This document shows, one piece after another, positions 10,355 to 19,712 of a stretch of 63,090 nt of DNA. Origin of the DNA: Streptomyces murinus (lineage in GTDB: Bacteria; Actinomycetota; Actinomycetes; Streptomycetales; Streptomycetaceae); contig NZ_MUNF01000119.1 in NCBI RefSeq assembly GCF_002154555.1, positions 1 to 63,090 on the forward strand. The letters run 5' to 3'. The notes beneath the pieces were generated by a model. That model worked only from the letters and a program-made list of their open reading frames with translations, was not told the origin of the DNA and did not search any database. Positions within the stretch are counted from its first letter, which is position 1. Every line of letters begins with the position of its first letter. The position numbers and the translations under genes are program-made.

Positions 10355-11137
10355 TCACGGGGACGCCGGCGGATACAGCGAGCGCGGCAGCTGGGAGGCC
10401 GCCGCCGAGTCCAGCAGCCACAGGGTGCGGCTCCGGCCGCGGGCGCCCGCCGCCGGGGCCTGGATCTCACCCGCGCCGGACAGCGCGATGGCCGCCGCCT
10501 CCGCCTTGTCCTCGCCCGCCGCGAGCAGCCAGACCTCACGGGCCGAGCGGATCGCGGGCAGGGTGAGCGAGATCCGGGTCGGCGGCGGCTTGGGCGCGCC
10601 GTGCACGCCCACCACCGTGCGCTCGGTCTCCCGTACGGCCGGCAGCTCCGGGAAGAGCGAGGCCACATGGGTGTCCGGGCCGACGCCCAGCATCAGCACG
10701 TCGAAGGTCGGTACCGAGCCGTGGTTCTCCGGCCCGGCCGCCTTCGCCAGCTCCGCCGCGTACGCCTCGGCCGCCGCCTCGACGTCCGTGCCGTACGGCC
10801 CGTCGGAGGCGGGCATGGCGTGCACGCGCGCCGGGTCCAGCGGGACGGAGTCCAGCAGGGCCGCGCGTGCCTGGGTGACATTGCGCTCCGGGTCGCCCTC
10901 GGGCAGATAGCGCTCGTCGCCCCACCACAGGTCGAGGCGGGTCCAGTCCACGGCGTCCCGGGCCGGCGCCTGGGCCAGCGCGGCCAGCAGACCGTTGCCG
11001 TTGCGGCCGCCGGTGAGGACCACGGACGCGCTGCCCCGGGATGCCTGCGCGTCCACGATCTTCGTGATCAGGCGGGCCGCGGCGGCCTGGGCCATCAGTT
11101 CCTTGTCGCGGTGGACGACCAGCTGAGGTGTGCTCAC
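10355..11137 (-). CDS. pgl: 6-phosphogluconolactonase
   Basis: Pgl hydrolyses 6-phosphogluconolactone to 6-phosphogluconate, the second oxidative pentose-phosphate step. The 260-residue product begins MSTPQLVVHRDKELM and has LTGGRNGNGLL, WWGDERYLP and the GVGPDTHVASLFP motif of the NagB/6PGL fold. The GTG start at 11137 overlaps the opcA stop (GTGA), so the two are translationally coupled. The frame remains open far upstream, but that part is opcA in another frame. It is the last gene of the tkt-tal-zwf-opcA-pgl operon. Confidence 0.93.
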   Translation of the reverse strand: MSTPQLVVHRDKELMAQAAAARLITKIVDAQASRGSASVVLTGGRNGNGLLAALAQAPARDAVDWTRLDLWWGDERYLPEGDPERNVTQARAALLDSVPLDPARVHAMPASDGPYGTDVEAAAEAYAAELAKAAGPENHGSVPTFDVLMLGVGPDTHVASLFPELPAVRETERTVVGVHGAPKPPPTRISLTLPAIRSAREVWLLAAGEDKAEAAAIALSGAGEIQAPAAGARGRSRTLWLLDSAAASQLPRSLYPPASP

Positions 11138-12210
11138 TTCGCCGACGCCTTCCTGGAGGGTGCCTTCTTCGCGGCCCGGGACGACGTCGCCTTCTTCGCG
11201 GGCGCCTTGGCCGCGGCCGGCTGCGCCCCGTCCGGAGAAGCCGAAGCCGAATCCGGAGTCGAAGCCGAAGCCTCCTGCTCCGGGACCGTGTTCAGCCGGT
11301 CCACCCCGTACCGCAGCGCCGACGCGTAGGTGTCGTCCGGGTCCAGCCGGCGCAGCTCCTCCGCGATCAGCTCGGCGGTGTCGCGCCGCTTGAGCGCCAC
11401 CGCGCGGGCCGGCTGCCCCTTGATGGACAGCGTGGCCAGCGAGCCGTCCGCGCGGTCCAGGGTGATCGGGCCGCACGTGGTGTCCATGCGGACGCCGGTC
11501 AGACCGGGGCCCGCGGACGGAGAGCGCCGTACCGGCACGTCCAGCCGGTCCGCGAGCCACATCGCGAGCAGCTCGCAGCTCGGGTTGAACGCCTCGCCCT
11601 CCACCTCGACCGCCTGCACCCGGCAGTCGACCTGGTCCAGGGCGGCCGCCAGCATCGAACGCCAGGGCGTGATCCGGGTCCAGGACAGATCGGTGTCGCC
11701 GGGGGTGTAGGCGTCGGCGCGGGCCGTGAGTTCCCGTACCGGCTCCTCGGCGGTGTAGGTGTCGGTGACCCGGCGCTGGGCCAGCGCGCCCAGCGGGTCC
11801 TTCGCCGGGTCCAGCGGGGCGTTCACCGGCCACCACACGACGACGGGGGCGTCCGGCAGCAGCAGCGGCAGCACGACCGAGTCGGCGTGCTGGGACACCT
11901 CGCCGTACAGCCGCAGTATGACGGTCTCGCCGGTGCCCGCTTCCGCGCCCACCCGCACCTCGGCGTCGAGGCGCGAGCTGGTGCGGTCGCGCGGGGTGCG
12001 GGAGATCCGCTTGATGACCACCAGCGTGCGCGAGGGGTGCTCGCGTGAGGCGTCGTTGGCAGCCTTCAGGGCGTCGTACGCGTTCTCCTCGTCGGTGACG
12101 ATGACGAGGGTCAGGACCATGCCGACGGCGGGGGTGCCGATGGCCCGACGCCCCTGCACGAGCGCCTTGTTGATCTCGCCGGCGGTGGTGTCGGTCAGGT
12201 CGATCTTCAT
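11134..12210 (-). CDS. opcA: Glucose-6-phosphate dehydrogenase assembly protein OpcA
   Basis: OpcA is needed for full assembly and redox control of glucose-6-phosphate dehydrogenase. The 358-residue product begins MKIDLTDTTAGEINKALVQ and shows PDAPVVVWWPVNAP and DSSDL-like positions typical of the family. ATG 12210 overlaps the zwf stop (ATGA) and its own stop overlaps the pgl start. Unusually, residues 310-358 form a low-complexity tail: first acidic and Ser/Ala-rich, then Lys/Ala-rich with repeated AKK and APAKK, resembling a histone-H1-like tail. The tail might bind nucleic acid or simply be disordered. Confidence 0.93.
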   Translation of the reverse strand: MKIDLTDTTAGEINKALVQGRRAIGTPAVGMVLTLVIVTDEENAYDALKAANDASREHPSRTLVVIKRISRTPRDRTSSRLDAEVRVGAEAGTGETVILRLYGEVSQHADSVVLPLLLPDAPVVVWWPVNAPLDPAKDPLGALAQRRVTDTYTAEEPVRELTARADAYTPGDTDLSWTRITPWRSMLAAALDQVDCRVQAVEVEGEAFNPSCELLAMWLADRLDVPVRRSPSAGPGLTGVRMDTTCGPITLDRADGSLATLSIKGQPARAVALKRRDTAELIAEELRRLDPDDTYASALRYGVDRLNTVPEQEASASTPDSASASPDGAQPAAAKAPAKKATSSRAAKKAPSRKASAK

Positions 12211-13745
12211 GGCCTGCGCCAGCTCCGTCCGTCTCGTGCGAGCATCTCGTCCGCCTCGGCGGGGCCCCAGGTGCCCGAGGGGTACTGCGCGGGCCTGCCG
12301 TGCTTGTCCCAGTACTGCTCGATGGGGTCGAGGATCTTCCAGGACAGCTCGACCTCCTCCGTGCGCGGGAAGAGGTTGGCGTCGCCGAGCAGCACGTCCA
12401 GGATCAGCCGCTCGTACGCCTCCGGGCTGGACTCCGTGAACGACTCGCCGTAGGCGAAGTCCATGGACACGTCCCGGATCTCCATCGAGGTGCCGGGCAC
12501 CTTGGAGCCGAAGCGGACCGTGATGCCCTCGTCCGGCTGGACGCGGATCACGATCGCGTTCTGGCCCAGCTCCTCCGTCGCCGTGTGGTCGAAGGGGGAG
12601 TGCGGGGCCCGTTGGAAGACGACGGCGATCTCGGTCACCCGGCGGCCGAGCCGCTTGCCGGTGCGCAGATAGAAGGGGACGCCCGCCCAGCGGCGGTTGT
12701 CGATGCCCACCTTGATCGCCGCGTACGTGTCGGTCTTCGACTTCGGGTCGATGCCGTCCTCTTCGAGGTAGCCGATGACCTTCTCGCCGCCCTGCCAGCC
12801 CGCCGCGTACTGTCCGCGCACGGTGCCCTTGCCCAGGTCCTTCGGCAGCCGTACGGCGCCGAGCACCTTGGTCTTCTCCGCGGCCAGCGCCTGCGCGTCG
12901 AAGGAGGCGGGCTCCTCCATCGCGGTCAGCGCGAGCAGCTGGAGCAGATGGTTCTGGATGACGTCGCGGGCGGCGCCGATGCCGTCGTAGTAGCCGGCCC
13001 GGCCGCCGATGCCGATGTCCTCGGCCATGGTGATCTGGACATGGTCCACGAAGGACCGGTTCCAGATCGGCTCGAACATCGTGTTGGCGAAGCGCAGCGC
13101 CAGGATGTTCTGGACGGTCTCCTTGCCGAGGTAGTGGTCGATCCGGAAGACCTGGTCCGGGGCGAACACCTCGTGCACGATGGCGTTCAGTTCCTCGGCC
13201 GACTTCAGATCGTGTCCGAACGGCTTCTCGATGACCGCGCGCCGCCAGGAACCGCCGGACTGGTCGGCGAGTCCGTGCTTCTTCAGCTGCTGGATGACCA
13301 CCGGGAAGGAGCGCGGCGGCACCGACAGGTAGAAGGCGAAGTTGCCGCCCGTGCCCTGTGCCTTGTCCAGCTCCTCGATGGTGGAACGCAGCCTTTCGAA
13401 CGCCTCGTCGTCGTCGAAGGTGCCCTGCACGAAGCGCATCCCCTGGATGAGCTGCTGCCAGACCTCCTCGCGGAACGGCGTACGGGCGTGCGCCTTGACG
13501 GCGTCGTGGACCTCCTGCGCGAAGTCCTCGTTGGCCCACTCGCGGCGGGCGAAGCCCACCAGTGAGAAGCCCGGCGGCAGCAGACCCCGGTTGGCGAGGT
13601 CGTACACCGCGGGCATCAGCTTCTTGCGCGACAGGTCGCCCGTGACCCCGAAGATGACCAGACCCGACGGCCCCGCGATACGCGGGAGCCGTCGGTCGGC
13701 CGGGTCACGGAGCGGGTTCGCTCCGGATCCCGAAACGGGTGACAA
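12207..13745 (-). CDS. zwf: Glucose-6-phosphate 1-dehydrogenase
   Basis: Zwf oxidises glucose 6-phosphate with reduction of NADP and is a main NADPH source for biosynthesis. The 512-residue product has the coenzyme motif GVTGDLSRKK at 33-42, EKPFGHD at 173-179 and the substrate and catalytic motif RIDHYLGKE at 201-209. The start is a TTG at 13745, one base after the tal stop; it is chosen because GGAGGG lies 5 bases upstream and no later start keeps the NADP-binding motif. The stop overlaps opcA (ATGA). Confidence 0.95.
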   Translation of the reverse strand: MSPVSGSGANPLRDPADRRLPRIAGPSGLVIFGVTGDLSRKKLMPAVYDLANRGLLPPGFSLVGFARREWANEDFAQEVHDAVKAHARTPFREEVWQQLIQGMRFVQGTFDDDEAFERLRSTIEELDKAQGTGGNFAFYLSVPPRSFPVVIQQLKKHGLADQSGGSWRRAVIEKPFGHDLKSAEELNAIVHEVFAPDQVFRIDHYLGKETVQNILALRFANTMFEPIWNRSFVDHVQITMAEDIGIGGRAGYYDGIGAARDVIQNHLLQLLALTAMEEPASFDAQALAAEKTKVLGAVRLPKDLGKGTVRGQYAAGWQGGEKVIGYLEEDGIDPKSKTDTYAAIKVGIDNRRWAGVPFYLRTGKRLGRRVTEIAVVFQRAPHSPFDHTATEELGQNAIVIRVQPDEGITVRFGSKVPGTSMEIRDVSMDFAYGESFTESSPEAYERLILDVLLGDANLFPRTEEVELSWKILDPIEQYWDKHGRPAQYPSGTWGPAEADEMLARDGRSWRRP

Positions 13746-13746
13746 G

Positions 13747-14901
13747 TCAGCCCTCCGAAGGGGCGAGGCGCTCGAGCTCCGCCTGGGTGGACTTCAGCAG
13801 GTCGTTCCAGGACGTCTCGAACTTCTCGACGCCCTCGTCCTCCAGCACCTGGACGACCTCGTCGTACGAGATGCCGATCTTCTCCAGCGCGTCCAGGTCG
13901 GCGCGGGCCTCGGCATAGGTGCCGGTGACCGCGTCGCCGCGGATCTCGCCGTGGTCGTCGGTGGCCTCCAGGGTGGCCTCCGGCATGGTGTTGACCGTGT
14001 TCGGCGCGACCAGTTCCTCGACGTACATGGTGTCCTTGTACGCCGGGTCCTTCACACCGGTGGAGGCCCACAGCGGACGCTGCTTGTTGGCGCCCGCGTT
14101 CTCCAGCACGTTCCAGCGGTCGGAGGAGAAGACCTCCTCGTACGCCTGGTAGGCGAGGCGCGCGTTGGCCACGCCGGCCTTGCCGCGCAGCGCCTTGGCC
14201 TCGTCGGTGCCCATCTCGTCGATACGGCGGTCGATCTCGGTGTCCACCCGGGACACGAAGAAGGACGCCACCGAGTGGATCTTCGACAGGTCCAGGCCGC
14301 GCTCCTTGGCCTTCTCCAGACCGGAGAGGTAGGCGTCCATGACCGCGCGGTAGCGCTCCAGGGAGAAGATCAGCGTGACGTTGACGCTGATGCCCAGGCC
14401 GATGACCTCGGTGATCGCCGGCAGACCGCCCTGGGTGGCCGGGATCTTGATCAGGGTGTTGGGGCGGTCCACCAGCCAGGCCAGCTGCTTGGCCTCGGCG
14501 ACGGTCGCCTTGGTGTTGTGCGCGAGGCGGGGGTCCACCTCGATGGAGACCCGGCCGTCCTGGCCGTCCGTGGCGTCGAAGACCGGGCGCAGGATGTCGG
14601 CGGCGTCACGGACGTCCGCCGTGGTGATCATGCGGATGGCCTCTTCGACGGTGACCTTGCGGGCGGCGAGATCGGAGACCTGGAGGTCATAGCCTCCCCC
14701 ACTCTCGGCTGCGCTCGAGCGGGAGGTGCCCCCACCCCCCGAGATCGCCTTCTGGAAGATCGTCGGGTTCGTGGTGACGCCCACGACGTGCTGCTGGTCG
14801 ATCAGCTCGGCGAGGTTGCCGGACGTGATCCGCTTGCGCGACAGGTCGTCCAGCCAGATCGCGACGCCTTCGTCGGAGAGGCGCTTGAGTGCGTCTGTCA
14901 T
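13747..14901 (-). CDS. tal: Transaldolase with an in-frame repeat insertion
   Basis: Tal moves a dihydroxyacetone unit between sugar phosphates in the non-oxidative pentose-phosphate pathway. The 384-residue product has [11 protein letters not shown] (44-54) and the Schiff-base Lys152 in LIKIPAT. Typical streptomycete transaldolases are, from memory, about 12 residues shorter. The surplus is a Gly/Ser-rich stretch at residues 57-70 ([14 protein letters not shown]) placed in the loop after the [10 protein letters not shown] helix. Its DNA looks like a short intergenic repeat. The frame is kept and every catalytic residue I can see remains, so the enzyme is probably active. ATG 14901; the gene lies 33 bases after tkt. 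Confidence 0.95.
   Translation of the reverse strand: MTDALKRLSDEGVAIWLDDLSRKRITSGNLAELIDQQHVVGVTTNPTIFQKAISGGGGTSRSSAAESGGGYDLQVSDLAARKVTVEEAIRMITTADVRDAADILRPVFDATDGQDGRVSIEVDPRLAHNTKATVAEAKQLAWLVDRPNTLIKIPATQGGLPAITEVIGLGISVNVTLIFSLERYRAVMDAYLSGLEKAKERGLDLSKIHSVASFFVSRVDTEIDRRIDEMGTDEAKALRGKAGVANARLAYQAYEEVFSSDRWNVLENAGANKQRPLWASTGVKDPAYKDTMYVEELVAPNTVNTMPEATLEATDDHGEIRGDAVTGTYAEARADLDALEKIGISYDEVVQVLEDEGVEKFETSWNDLLKSTQAELERLAPSEG
14692..14733. repeat. Short GC-rich repeat element inserted in tal
   Basis: The 42 bases contain CCTCCCCCACTCTCGGCT followed by GCGCTCGAGCGGGAGG and a TGCCCCCACC end. CTCCC near the left and GGGAG on the right, plus CTCG and CGAG inside, give an imperfect hairpin. 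I recall near-identical strings in intergenic regions of many Streptomyces genomes. Only one copy is visible in this window. It encodes residues 57-70 of transaldolase. Confidence 0.6.
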
Positions 14902-14934
14902 GGAATTACATCTCCTACGTGTCGTATATGAGCG

Positions 14935-17022
14935 TCAGCGCTGGGCGGCGGCGATGGATTCCCGGGCCTTCGCGGCCACGTTCTCCGCGGTGAAGCCGAA
15001 CTCCTGGAAGAGCACCTTGCCGTCGGCGGACGCACCGAAGTGCTCCAGGGAGACGATGCGGCCGGCGTCCCCGACGTACTTGTGCCACGTCAGTCCGATG
15101 CCCGCCTCCACGGAGACACGGGCCTTCACGGACGGCGGCAGCACGGAGTCCCGGTACCCCTGGTCCTGCTGCTCGAACCACTCGACCGAGGGCATGGACA
15201 CGACCCGGGTCGGGACGCCGTCGGCCTGGAGCCGCTCACGCGCCTCGACGGCCACGTGCACCTCGGAACCGGTGGCGATCAGGATGACCTCCGGCTCGCC
15301 GCCCTCGGCCTCGAACAGGACGTAACCGCCCTTCGCGGCGTCCTCGTTGGGCTCGTACGTCGGCACGCCCTGGCGGGTCAGCGCGAAGCCGTGCGGCTGG
15401 CCCTTGCCGAACTCCTTGGTGTAGCGCTTGAGGATCTCGCGCCAGGCGATCGCGGTCTCGTTGGCGTCGGCCGGGCGGACGATGTTCAGGCCCGGGATGG
15501 CGCGCAGCGAGGCCAGGTGCTCGACCGGCTGGTGGGTGGGGCCGTCCTCGCCCAGACCGATGGAGTCGTGCGTCCACACGAACGTCACCGGCAGGTGCAT
15601 CAGGGCCGACAGACGCACGGCGTTGCGCATGTAGTCGGAGAAGACGAGGAAGGTGCCGCCGTAGACACGGGTGTTGCCGTGCAGCGTGATGCCGTTCAGC
15701 TCGGCGCCCATGGAGTGCTCGCGGATGCCGAAGTGGATCGTACGGCCGTACGGGTCGGCCTCCGGCAGCGGATTGCCCTCCGGCAAGAAGGAGCTGGCCT
15801 TGTCGATCGTGGTGTTGTTCGAGCCGGCGAGGTCGGCGGAGCCGCCCCACAGCTCGGGGATCACCGGGCCGAGCGCCTGGAGCACCTTGCCGGAGGCGGC
15901 ACGGGTGGCGACCGACTTGCCGGGCTCGAAGACCGGGATCTTCTCCTCCCAGCCGGTGGGCAGCTCGCCCGCCGCGATGCGGTCGAACTCGGCGGCGCGC
16001 TCGGGGTTGTCGTCCCGCCACACCTGGAGGGTCTTCTCCCACTCGGCCTTCGCGCGGGCGCCGCGCTCCAGGGCCTTGCGGGTGTGCGTGATCACGTCGT
16101 CCTCGACGGCGAAGGACTGCTCCGGGGCGAAGCCGAGGACGCGCTTGGTGGCCGCGACCTCGTCCGCGCCGAGCGCCGAGCCGTGCGCGGCCTCGGTGTT
16201 CTGCGCGTTCGGGGCCGGCCAGGCGATGATCGAGCGCATCGCGATGAAGGAGGGCCGGTCGGTGACCTGCTTGGCCGCCTGGATCGCGGCGAAGATCGCC
16301 GCCGGGTCCAGGTCGCCGTCCGCCTTCGGCTCCACGCGCTGCACATGCCAGCCGTACGCCTCGTAGCGCTCGGCGGTGTTCTCGGAGACGGCCGTCTCGG
16401 TGTCGCCCTCGATCGAGATGTGGTTGTCGTCCCACAGCAGGATCAGGTTGCCGAGCTTCTGGTGGCCGGCCAGCGAGGACGCCTCGGCGGAGATGCCCTC
16501 CTGGAGGCAGCCGTCACCGGCGATGCAGTAGATGAAGTGGTCGAACGGCGACTCGCCCTCGGCGGCCTCCGGGTCGAACAGACCGCGCTCGTAGCGGGCG
16601 GCCATCGCCATGCCCACCGCGTTGGCCACACCCTGGCCCAGCGGGCCCGTGGTGGTCTCGACGCCCTTGGTGTGTCCGTACTCCGGGTGGCCCGGGGTCT
16701 TGGAGCCCCAGGTGCGGAAGGACTCCAGGTCCGCCAGCTCCAGGCCGAAGCCGGCCAGGTAGAGCTGGGTGTAGAGGGTCAGGGAGGAGTGGCCGGCGGA
16801 CAGCACGAAGCGGTCGCGCCCCACCCACTCCGGGTCGGCCGGGTCGTGCCGCATCACCTTCTGGAAGAGGGTGTAGGCGGCGGGGGCCAGGCTCATCGCC
16901 GTACCGGGATGGCCGTTGCCGACCTTCTGTACGGCGTCGGCGGCCAGGACTCGGGCGGTGTCCACGGCCCGCTGGTCCAGGTCGGTCCACTCAAGGTCTG
17001 TGGTGGTCGGCTTGGTGCTCAC
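14935..17022 (-). CDS. tkt: Transketolase
   Basis: Transketolase transfers two-carbon units between sugar phosphates using thiamine diphosphate. The 695-residue product has GHPGTAMSLAPAAY near residue 38, the ThDP motif beginning GDGCLQEG, the conserved WDDNHISIEG metal-binding segment and the transketolase central-domain motif EDGPTHQPVEHLASLRAIP. The GTG start at 17022 gives MSTKPTTTDLEWTDLDQRAVD. It is the first gene of the minus-strand operon tkt-tal-zwf-opcA-pgl, and its promoter must lie in the 440-base gap shared with ctaB. Confidence 0.96.
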   Translation of the reverse strand: MSTKPTTTDLEWTDLDQRAVDTARVLAADAVQKVGNGHPGTAMSLAPAAYTLFQKVMRHDPADPEWVGRDRFVLSAGHSSLTLYTQLYLAGFGLELADLESFRTWGSKTPGHPEYGHTKGVETTTGPLGQGVANAVGMAMAARYERGLFDPEAAEGESPFDHFIYCIAGDGCLQEGISAEASSLAGHQKLGNLILLWDDNHISIEGDTETAVSENTAERYEAYGWHVQRVEPKADGDLDPAAIFAAIQAAKQVTDRPSFIAMRSIIAWPAPNAQNTEAAHGSALGADEVAATKRVLGFAPEQSFAVEDDVITHTRKALERGARAKAEWEKTLQVWRDDNPERAAEFDRIAAGELPTGWEEKIPVFEPGKSVATRAASGKVLQALGPVIPELWGGSADLAGSNNTTIDKASSFLPEGNPLPEADPYGRTIHFGIREHSMGAELNGITLHGNTRVYGGTFLVFSDYMRNAVRLSALMHLPVTFVWTHDSIGLGEDGPTHQPVEHLASLRAIPGLNIVRPADANETAIAWREILKRYTKEFGKGQPHGFALTRQGVPTYEPNEDAAKGGYVLFEAEGGEPEVILIATGSEVHVAVEARERLQADGVPTRVVSMPSVEWFEQQDQGYRDSVLPPSVKARVSVEAGIGLTWHKYVGDAGRIVSLEHFGASADGKVLFQEFGFTAENVAAKARESIAAAQR

Positions 17023-17467
17023 CCTGGGTCAGGGCTCCTCTCCACATGTCGGTCGCCGGTCTTTCGGGGCACATGCCCACCCGGCCGTCCGGCGTGCTTC
17101 TGCCCGCCGGACGTTGTCGAGCCTACCCTCGTAAGGACGTGCGTTTTCGCGGGTGATTCCAGACTGCCGGGCATCGACGGGATCCGCCTCCCGACTGGGC
17201 GAGACGGCATTTGGCACATGAATAAAGAGGCGCTCATCTGACCGCTCAAAAGAGTGGTGGGGGCCCTCTTCTGCGATCTCCGGCAAAGGGTGTTCCGAGA
17301 GGTCCCGGGAGCGCCCCGCGGGGGTCCGTCCGTGTGACCGCCAACACGACCCCACCCCCGCGAAGGCCGGGGTATGGGCAACGTCTAAAGTGGCGTGGTA
17401 CGCGCGAGCCCTTCATGAAGACCTCATCCGGGGGAGGCTCGCTGGGATGTCTCTGTCAGGGGTGTGC
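17023..17467. promoter_or_regulatory. Divergent regulatory region between tkt and ctaB
   Basis: This 445-base gap has no convincing gene. Reading toward tkt, a TTGAGC box (forward 17244-17249) and a TTTATT box (forward 17221-17226) are 17 bases apart and could be a promoter with a leader of about 190 bases. Toward ctaB, TAAAGT occurs near 17386 but lacks a -35. The TTTATT area is the only AT-rich island. I see no strong palindrome. Confidence 0.35.
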
Positions 17468-18418
17468 GTGACGGCCGTCGAATCCCGTCCAGCTGCCGTG
17501 CTCGGTGGTACGAACCCGAGCCCGGCCCACCGGCCGTTCGGGGCCCGTGCCAAGGCATTCGTGGCGCTGACCAAGCCGCGGATCATCGAGCTGCTGCTCA
17601 TCACCACCGTGCCGGTGATGTTCTTGGCGCAGCAGGGTGTGCCCGACCTGAAGCTGGTGCTGCTGACCTGCCTCGGCGGCTACCTCTCCGCGGGCGGCGC
17701 CAACGCGCTGAACATGTACATCGACCGCGACATCGACGCCGTCATGGACCGCACCGCGCAGCGGCCGCTGGTGACCGGCATGGTCAGCCCGCGCGAGTGC
17801 CTGGCCTTCGGCATCGGTCTCGGGGTCGTCTCCACGCTGCTGTTCGGGCTGACCGTCAACTGGCTCAGCGCCTGGCTGTCGCTCGGCGCGCTGCTCTTCT
17901 ATGTCGTCGTCTACACGATGATCCTCAAGCGCCGCACCGCGCAGAACATCGTGTGGGGCGGCATCGCGGGCTGTCTGCCGGTGCTGATCGGCTGGTCCGC
18001 GGTCACGGACTCGATGTCCTGGGCGCCGATCATCCTCTTCCTGGTGATGTTCTTCTGGACGCCGCCGCACTACTGGCCGCTGTCCATGAAGGTCAAGGAC
18101 GACTACGCGCGCGCCGGTGTGCCGATGCTCCCGGTGATCGCCTCCAACAAGGTCGTGGCCCGGCAGATCGTCATCTACAGCTGGGTGATGGTCGTCGTCT
18201 CGCTGCTGCTCACCCCGCTGGGGTACACGGGCTGGTTCTACACGGTCGTGGCCCTCGCGGCCGGCGGTTTCTGGCTGTGGGAGGCGCACGGGCTGCAGAA
18301 CCGGGCCAAGGCCGAGGTCACCGGCGTGAAGCTCAAGGAGATGCGGCTGTTCCACTGGTCGATCACCTATGTGTCGATCCTCTTCGTCGCCGTCGCGGTG
18401 GACCCGTTCCTGCGCTGA
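17468..18418 (+). CDS. ctaB: Protoheme IX farnesyltransferase (haem O synthase)
   Basis: CtaB attaches a farnesyl group to haem B to make haem O, the precursor of haem A for cytochrome aa3 oxidase. The membrane protein has about nine helices, the prenyl-diphosphate motif [15 protein letters not shown] and the second acidic site [13 protein letters not shown] place the start at GTG 17468 (316 residues), with AGGGG five bases upstream. GTG 17462 or ATG 17447 (with a GGAGG nine bases upstream) are possible alternatives. Haem A synthase ctaA lies nearby on the other strand. Confidence 0.93.
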   Translation: MTAVESRPAAVLGGTNPSPAHRPFGARAKAFVALTKPRIIELLLITTVPVMFLAQQGVPDLKLVLLTCLGGYLSAGGANALNMYIDRDIDAVMDRTAQRPLVTGMVSPRECLAFGIGLGVVSTLLFGLTVNWLSAWLSLGALLFYVVVYTMILKRRTAQNIVWGGIAGCLPVLIGWSAVTDSMSWAPIILFLVMFFWTPPHYWPLSMKVKDDYARAGVPMLPVIASNKVVARQIVIYSWVMVVVSLLLTPLGYTGWFYTVVALAAGGFWLWEAHGLQNRAKAEVTGVKLKEMRLFHWSITYVSILFVAVAVDPFLR

Positions 18419-18462
18419 GGCACCTTCTTCCTGACGCCGGCTTCCTCCGCGGGCGTTCTGCA

Positions 18463-18500
18463 CGGGAGGGGCGCGTGGTCAAGGCCACGCACCCCTCCCG
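18463..18500 (+). terminator. Terminator after ctaB
   Basis: Arms 18463-18478 and 18485-18500 pair over 16 bases with one mismatch around a 6-base loop. It ends about 35 bases before the next start codon. Confidence 0.75.
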
Positions 18501-18535
18501 TCGCCGTTCGATCTACTCGTCGGTAGCATCCAGGC

Positions 18536-18856
18536 ATGGCAGACACGCAGCAGGTTGACGCGAAGGCCGAGCGCACGGTGGCCCGGCTCGCCCGGAGGAT
18601 CAGCGCCTTCTCCAAGGCCCATGGCGGTGCGGAGGGGCAGGTGGCGTACATCGGGGAGCGCGGGGCGCGGATCGTGCTCGTCGGCGAGGACGGCGGCTGG
18701 GGCGATGTGGTGGCCCCCTCCTACGCGATCGCCGAGCAGGCGGTGGCGAAGGCCGGGATCACCCGGCACGAGCAGTTCGACGGGGAGTTCGCGGCCAAGG
18801 TGACGACCGGGCCGTACGAGTGGAAGCGGATGGCGGGGATCCAGCTCGGGGGCTGA
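18536..18856 (+). CDS. Conserved small soluble protein of unknown function
   Basis: The 106-residue product has an N-terminal basic helix (AERTVARLARRISAFSKAHG), a compact core with VAYIGERGARIVLVGEDGGWGDVVAPSYAIAEQA, and ends in GPYEWKRMAGIQLGG. It has no signal peptide, membrane helix or cysteine. I recognise it only as a protein that recurs in streptomycetes; no function can be stated. ATG 18536 follows the ctaB terminator by 35 bases, so it probably has its own start of transcription. Confidence 0.7.
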   Translation: MADTQQVDAKAERTVARLARRISAFSKAHGGAEGQVAYIGERGARIVLVGEDGGWGDVVAPSYAIAEQAVAKAGITRHEQFDGEFAAKVTTGPYEWKRMAGIQLGG

Positions 18857-18965
18857 TCCCCGGGCCGGCCACGGGAGCGCCGCGGTGTGCGCCCGCGTGG
18901 CGGAGCCGTATGCCTGATACCGAATACCGCCCCGCGCGCCCCGGTGGAGCGCCACACTGGGCGGC

Positions 18966-19712
18966 ATGCGGACGCGGACGGAAGCCCTGCTCGGATGTTT
19001 TCTCGACGCCCTCACGCCGTTGCGCCCCCGTGCCGTCTGGGCGCACGGCTCGCTCGCCGGCGGTGACTACCAGGAGGGCCGCAGCGATCTCGATCTGATC
19101 GCGGTGCTTCCGGCGCCGCCGGGTCTGAAGACCGTACGCGAGGTCGTGTCCCTGCACCGGCGGCTGCGCCGGGAGCCGCTCGCCGCGCAGCTGCACTGCG
19201 GCTATCTCGCCCCGGCCACCCTCGACGATCCGGGCCGGGCGCATCTCACCTGGGCGCACGGCCATGTGCTGCGCCGCCCGGTCACCCCCGTCACCCGGCG
19301 CGAGCTGCACGCCTTCGGGCGGGTGCTGCACGGGGAGGTACCGGCGGGCCTCTTACCGCCGGTTCCGGATCAAAACCTGCGCGCGTTCGTCGTGGCGGAC
19401 CAGCGGGACTACTGGCGGCCCGCCGTGGACCGGGCCCGGCTGTGGCGCCAGGACATCTGGGTCGACCTCGGGCTGCTGACCTTCGCCCGGGCGACCGTGA
19501 CCCTGTGCGAGGGACGGCTGATCTCCAAGCGGGAGGCCCTGGCCGGGCTGCCGGACCTCGGCGCGCCCGCCGAGGTCGTCGAGGACATCACCCGCAGGCG
19601 GTACGAGGACCCGGCCCCGGTGGGTGACGACACCTGGCTCACCCGGCGCGCCGCGCTGACCCGGGCCTATCTGGGCCCGGCGATCGACGCGCTGGTCGCC
19701 GGGTACGGGTGA
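18966..19712 (+). CDS. Nucleotidyltransferase (aminoglycoside adenylyltransferase-like) with a TTA codon
   Basis: The 248-residue product has the polymerase-beta-type nucleotidyltransferase signature: Gly28-Ser29 followed by Asp41-Leu-Asp43 (GSLAGGDYQEGRSDLDL), the metal-binding pattern of AadA-type enzymes. The C-terminal half resembles the helical domain of streptomycin/spectinomycin adenylyltransferases (DLGLLTFARATVTLCEGRLISKREAL), where DUF4111 is usually found. It could inactivate an aminoglycoside or modify another small molecule. Codon 130 is TTA (19353-19355), so translation should depend on the bldA tRNA. ATG 18966 has only weak ribosome-site character. Confidence 0.8.
   Translation: MRTRTEALLGCFLDALTPLRPRAVWAHGSLAGGDYQEGRSDLDLIAVLPAPPGLKTVREVVSLHRRLRREPLAAQLHCGYLAPATLDDPGRAHLTWAHGHVLRRPVTPVTRRELHAFGRVLHGEVPAGLLPPVPDQNLRAFVVADQRDYWRPAVDRARLWRQDIWVDLGLLTFARATVTLCEGRLISKREALAGLPDLGAPAEVVEDITRRRYEDPAPVGDDTWLTRRAALTRAYLGPAIDALVAGYG

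Noticed and set aside
11134..13539. 801-residue minus-strand frame spanning opcA and zwf
   Set aside because: The first 440 residues are Arg/Gly-rich shadow of zwf in another frame; OpcA begins at ATG 12210.
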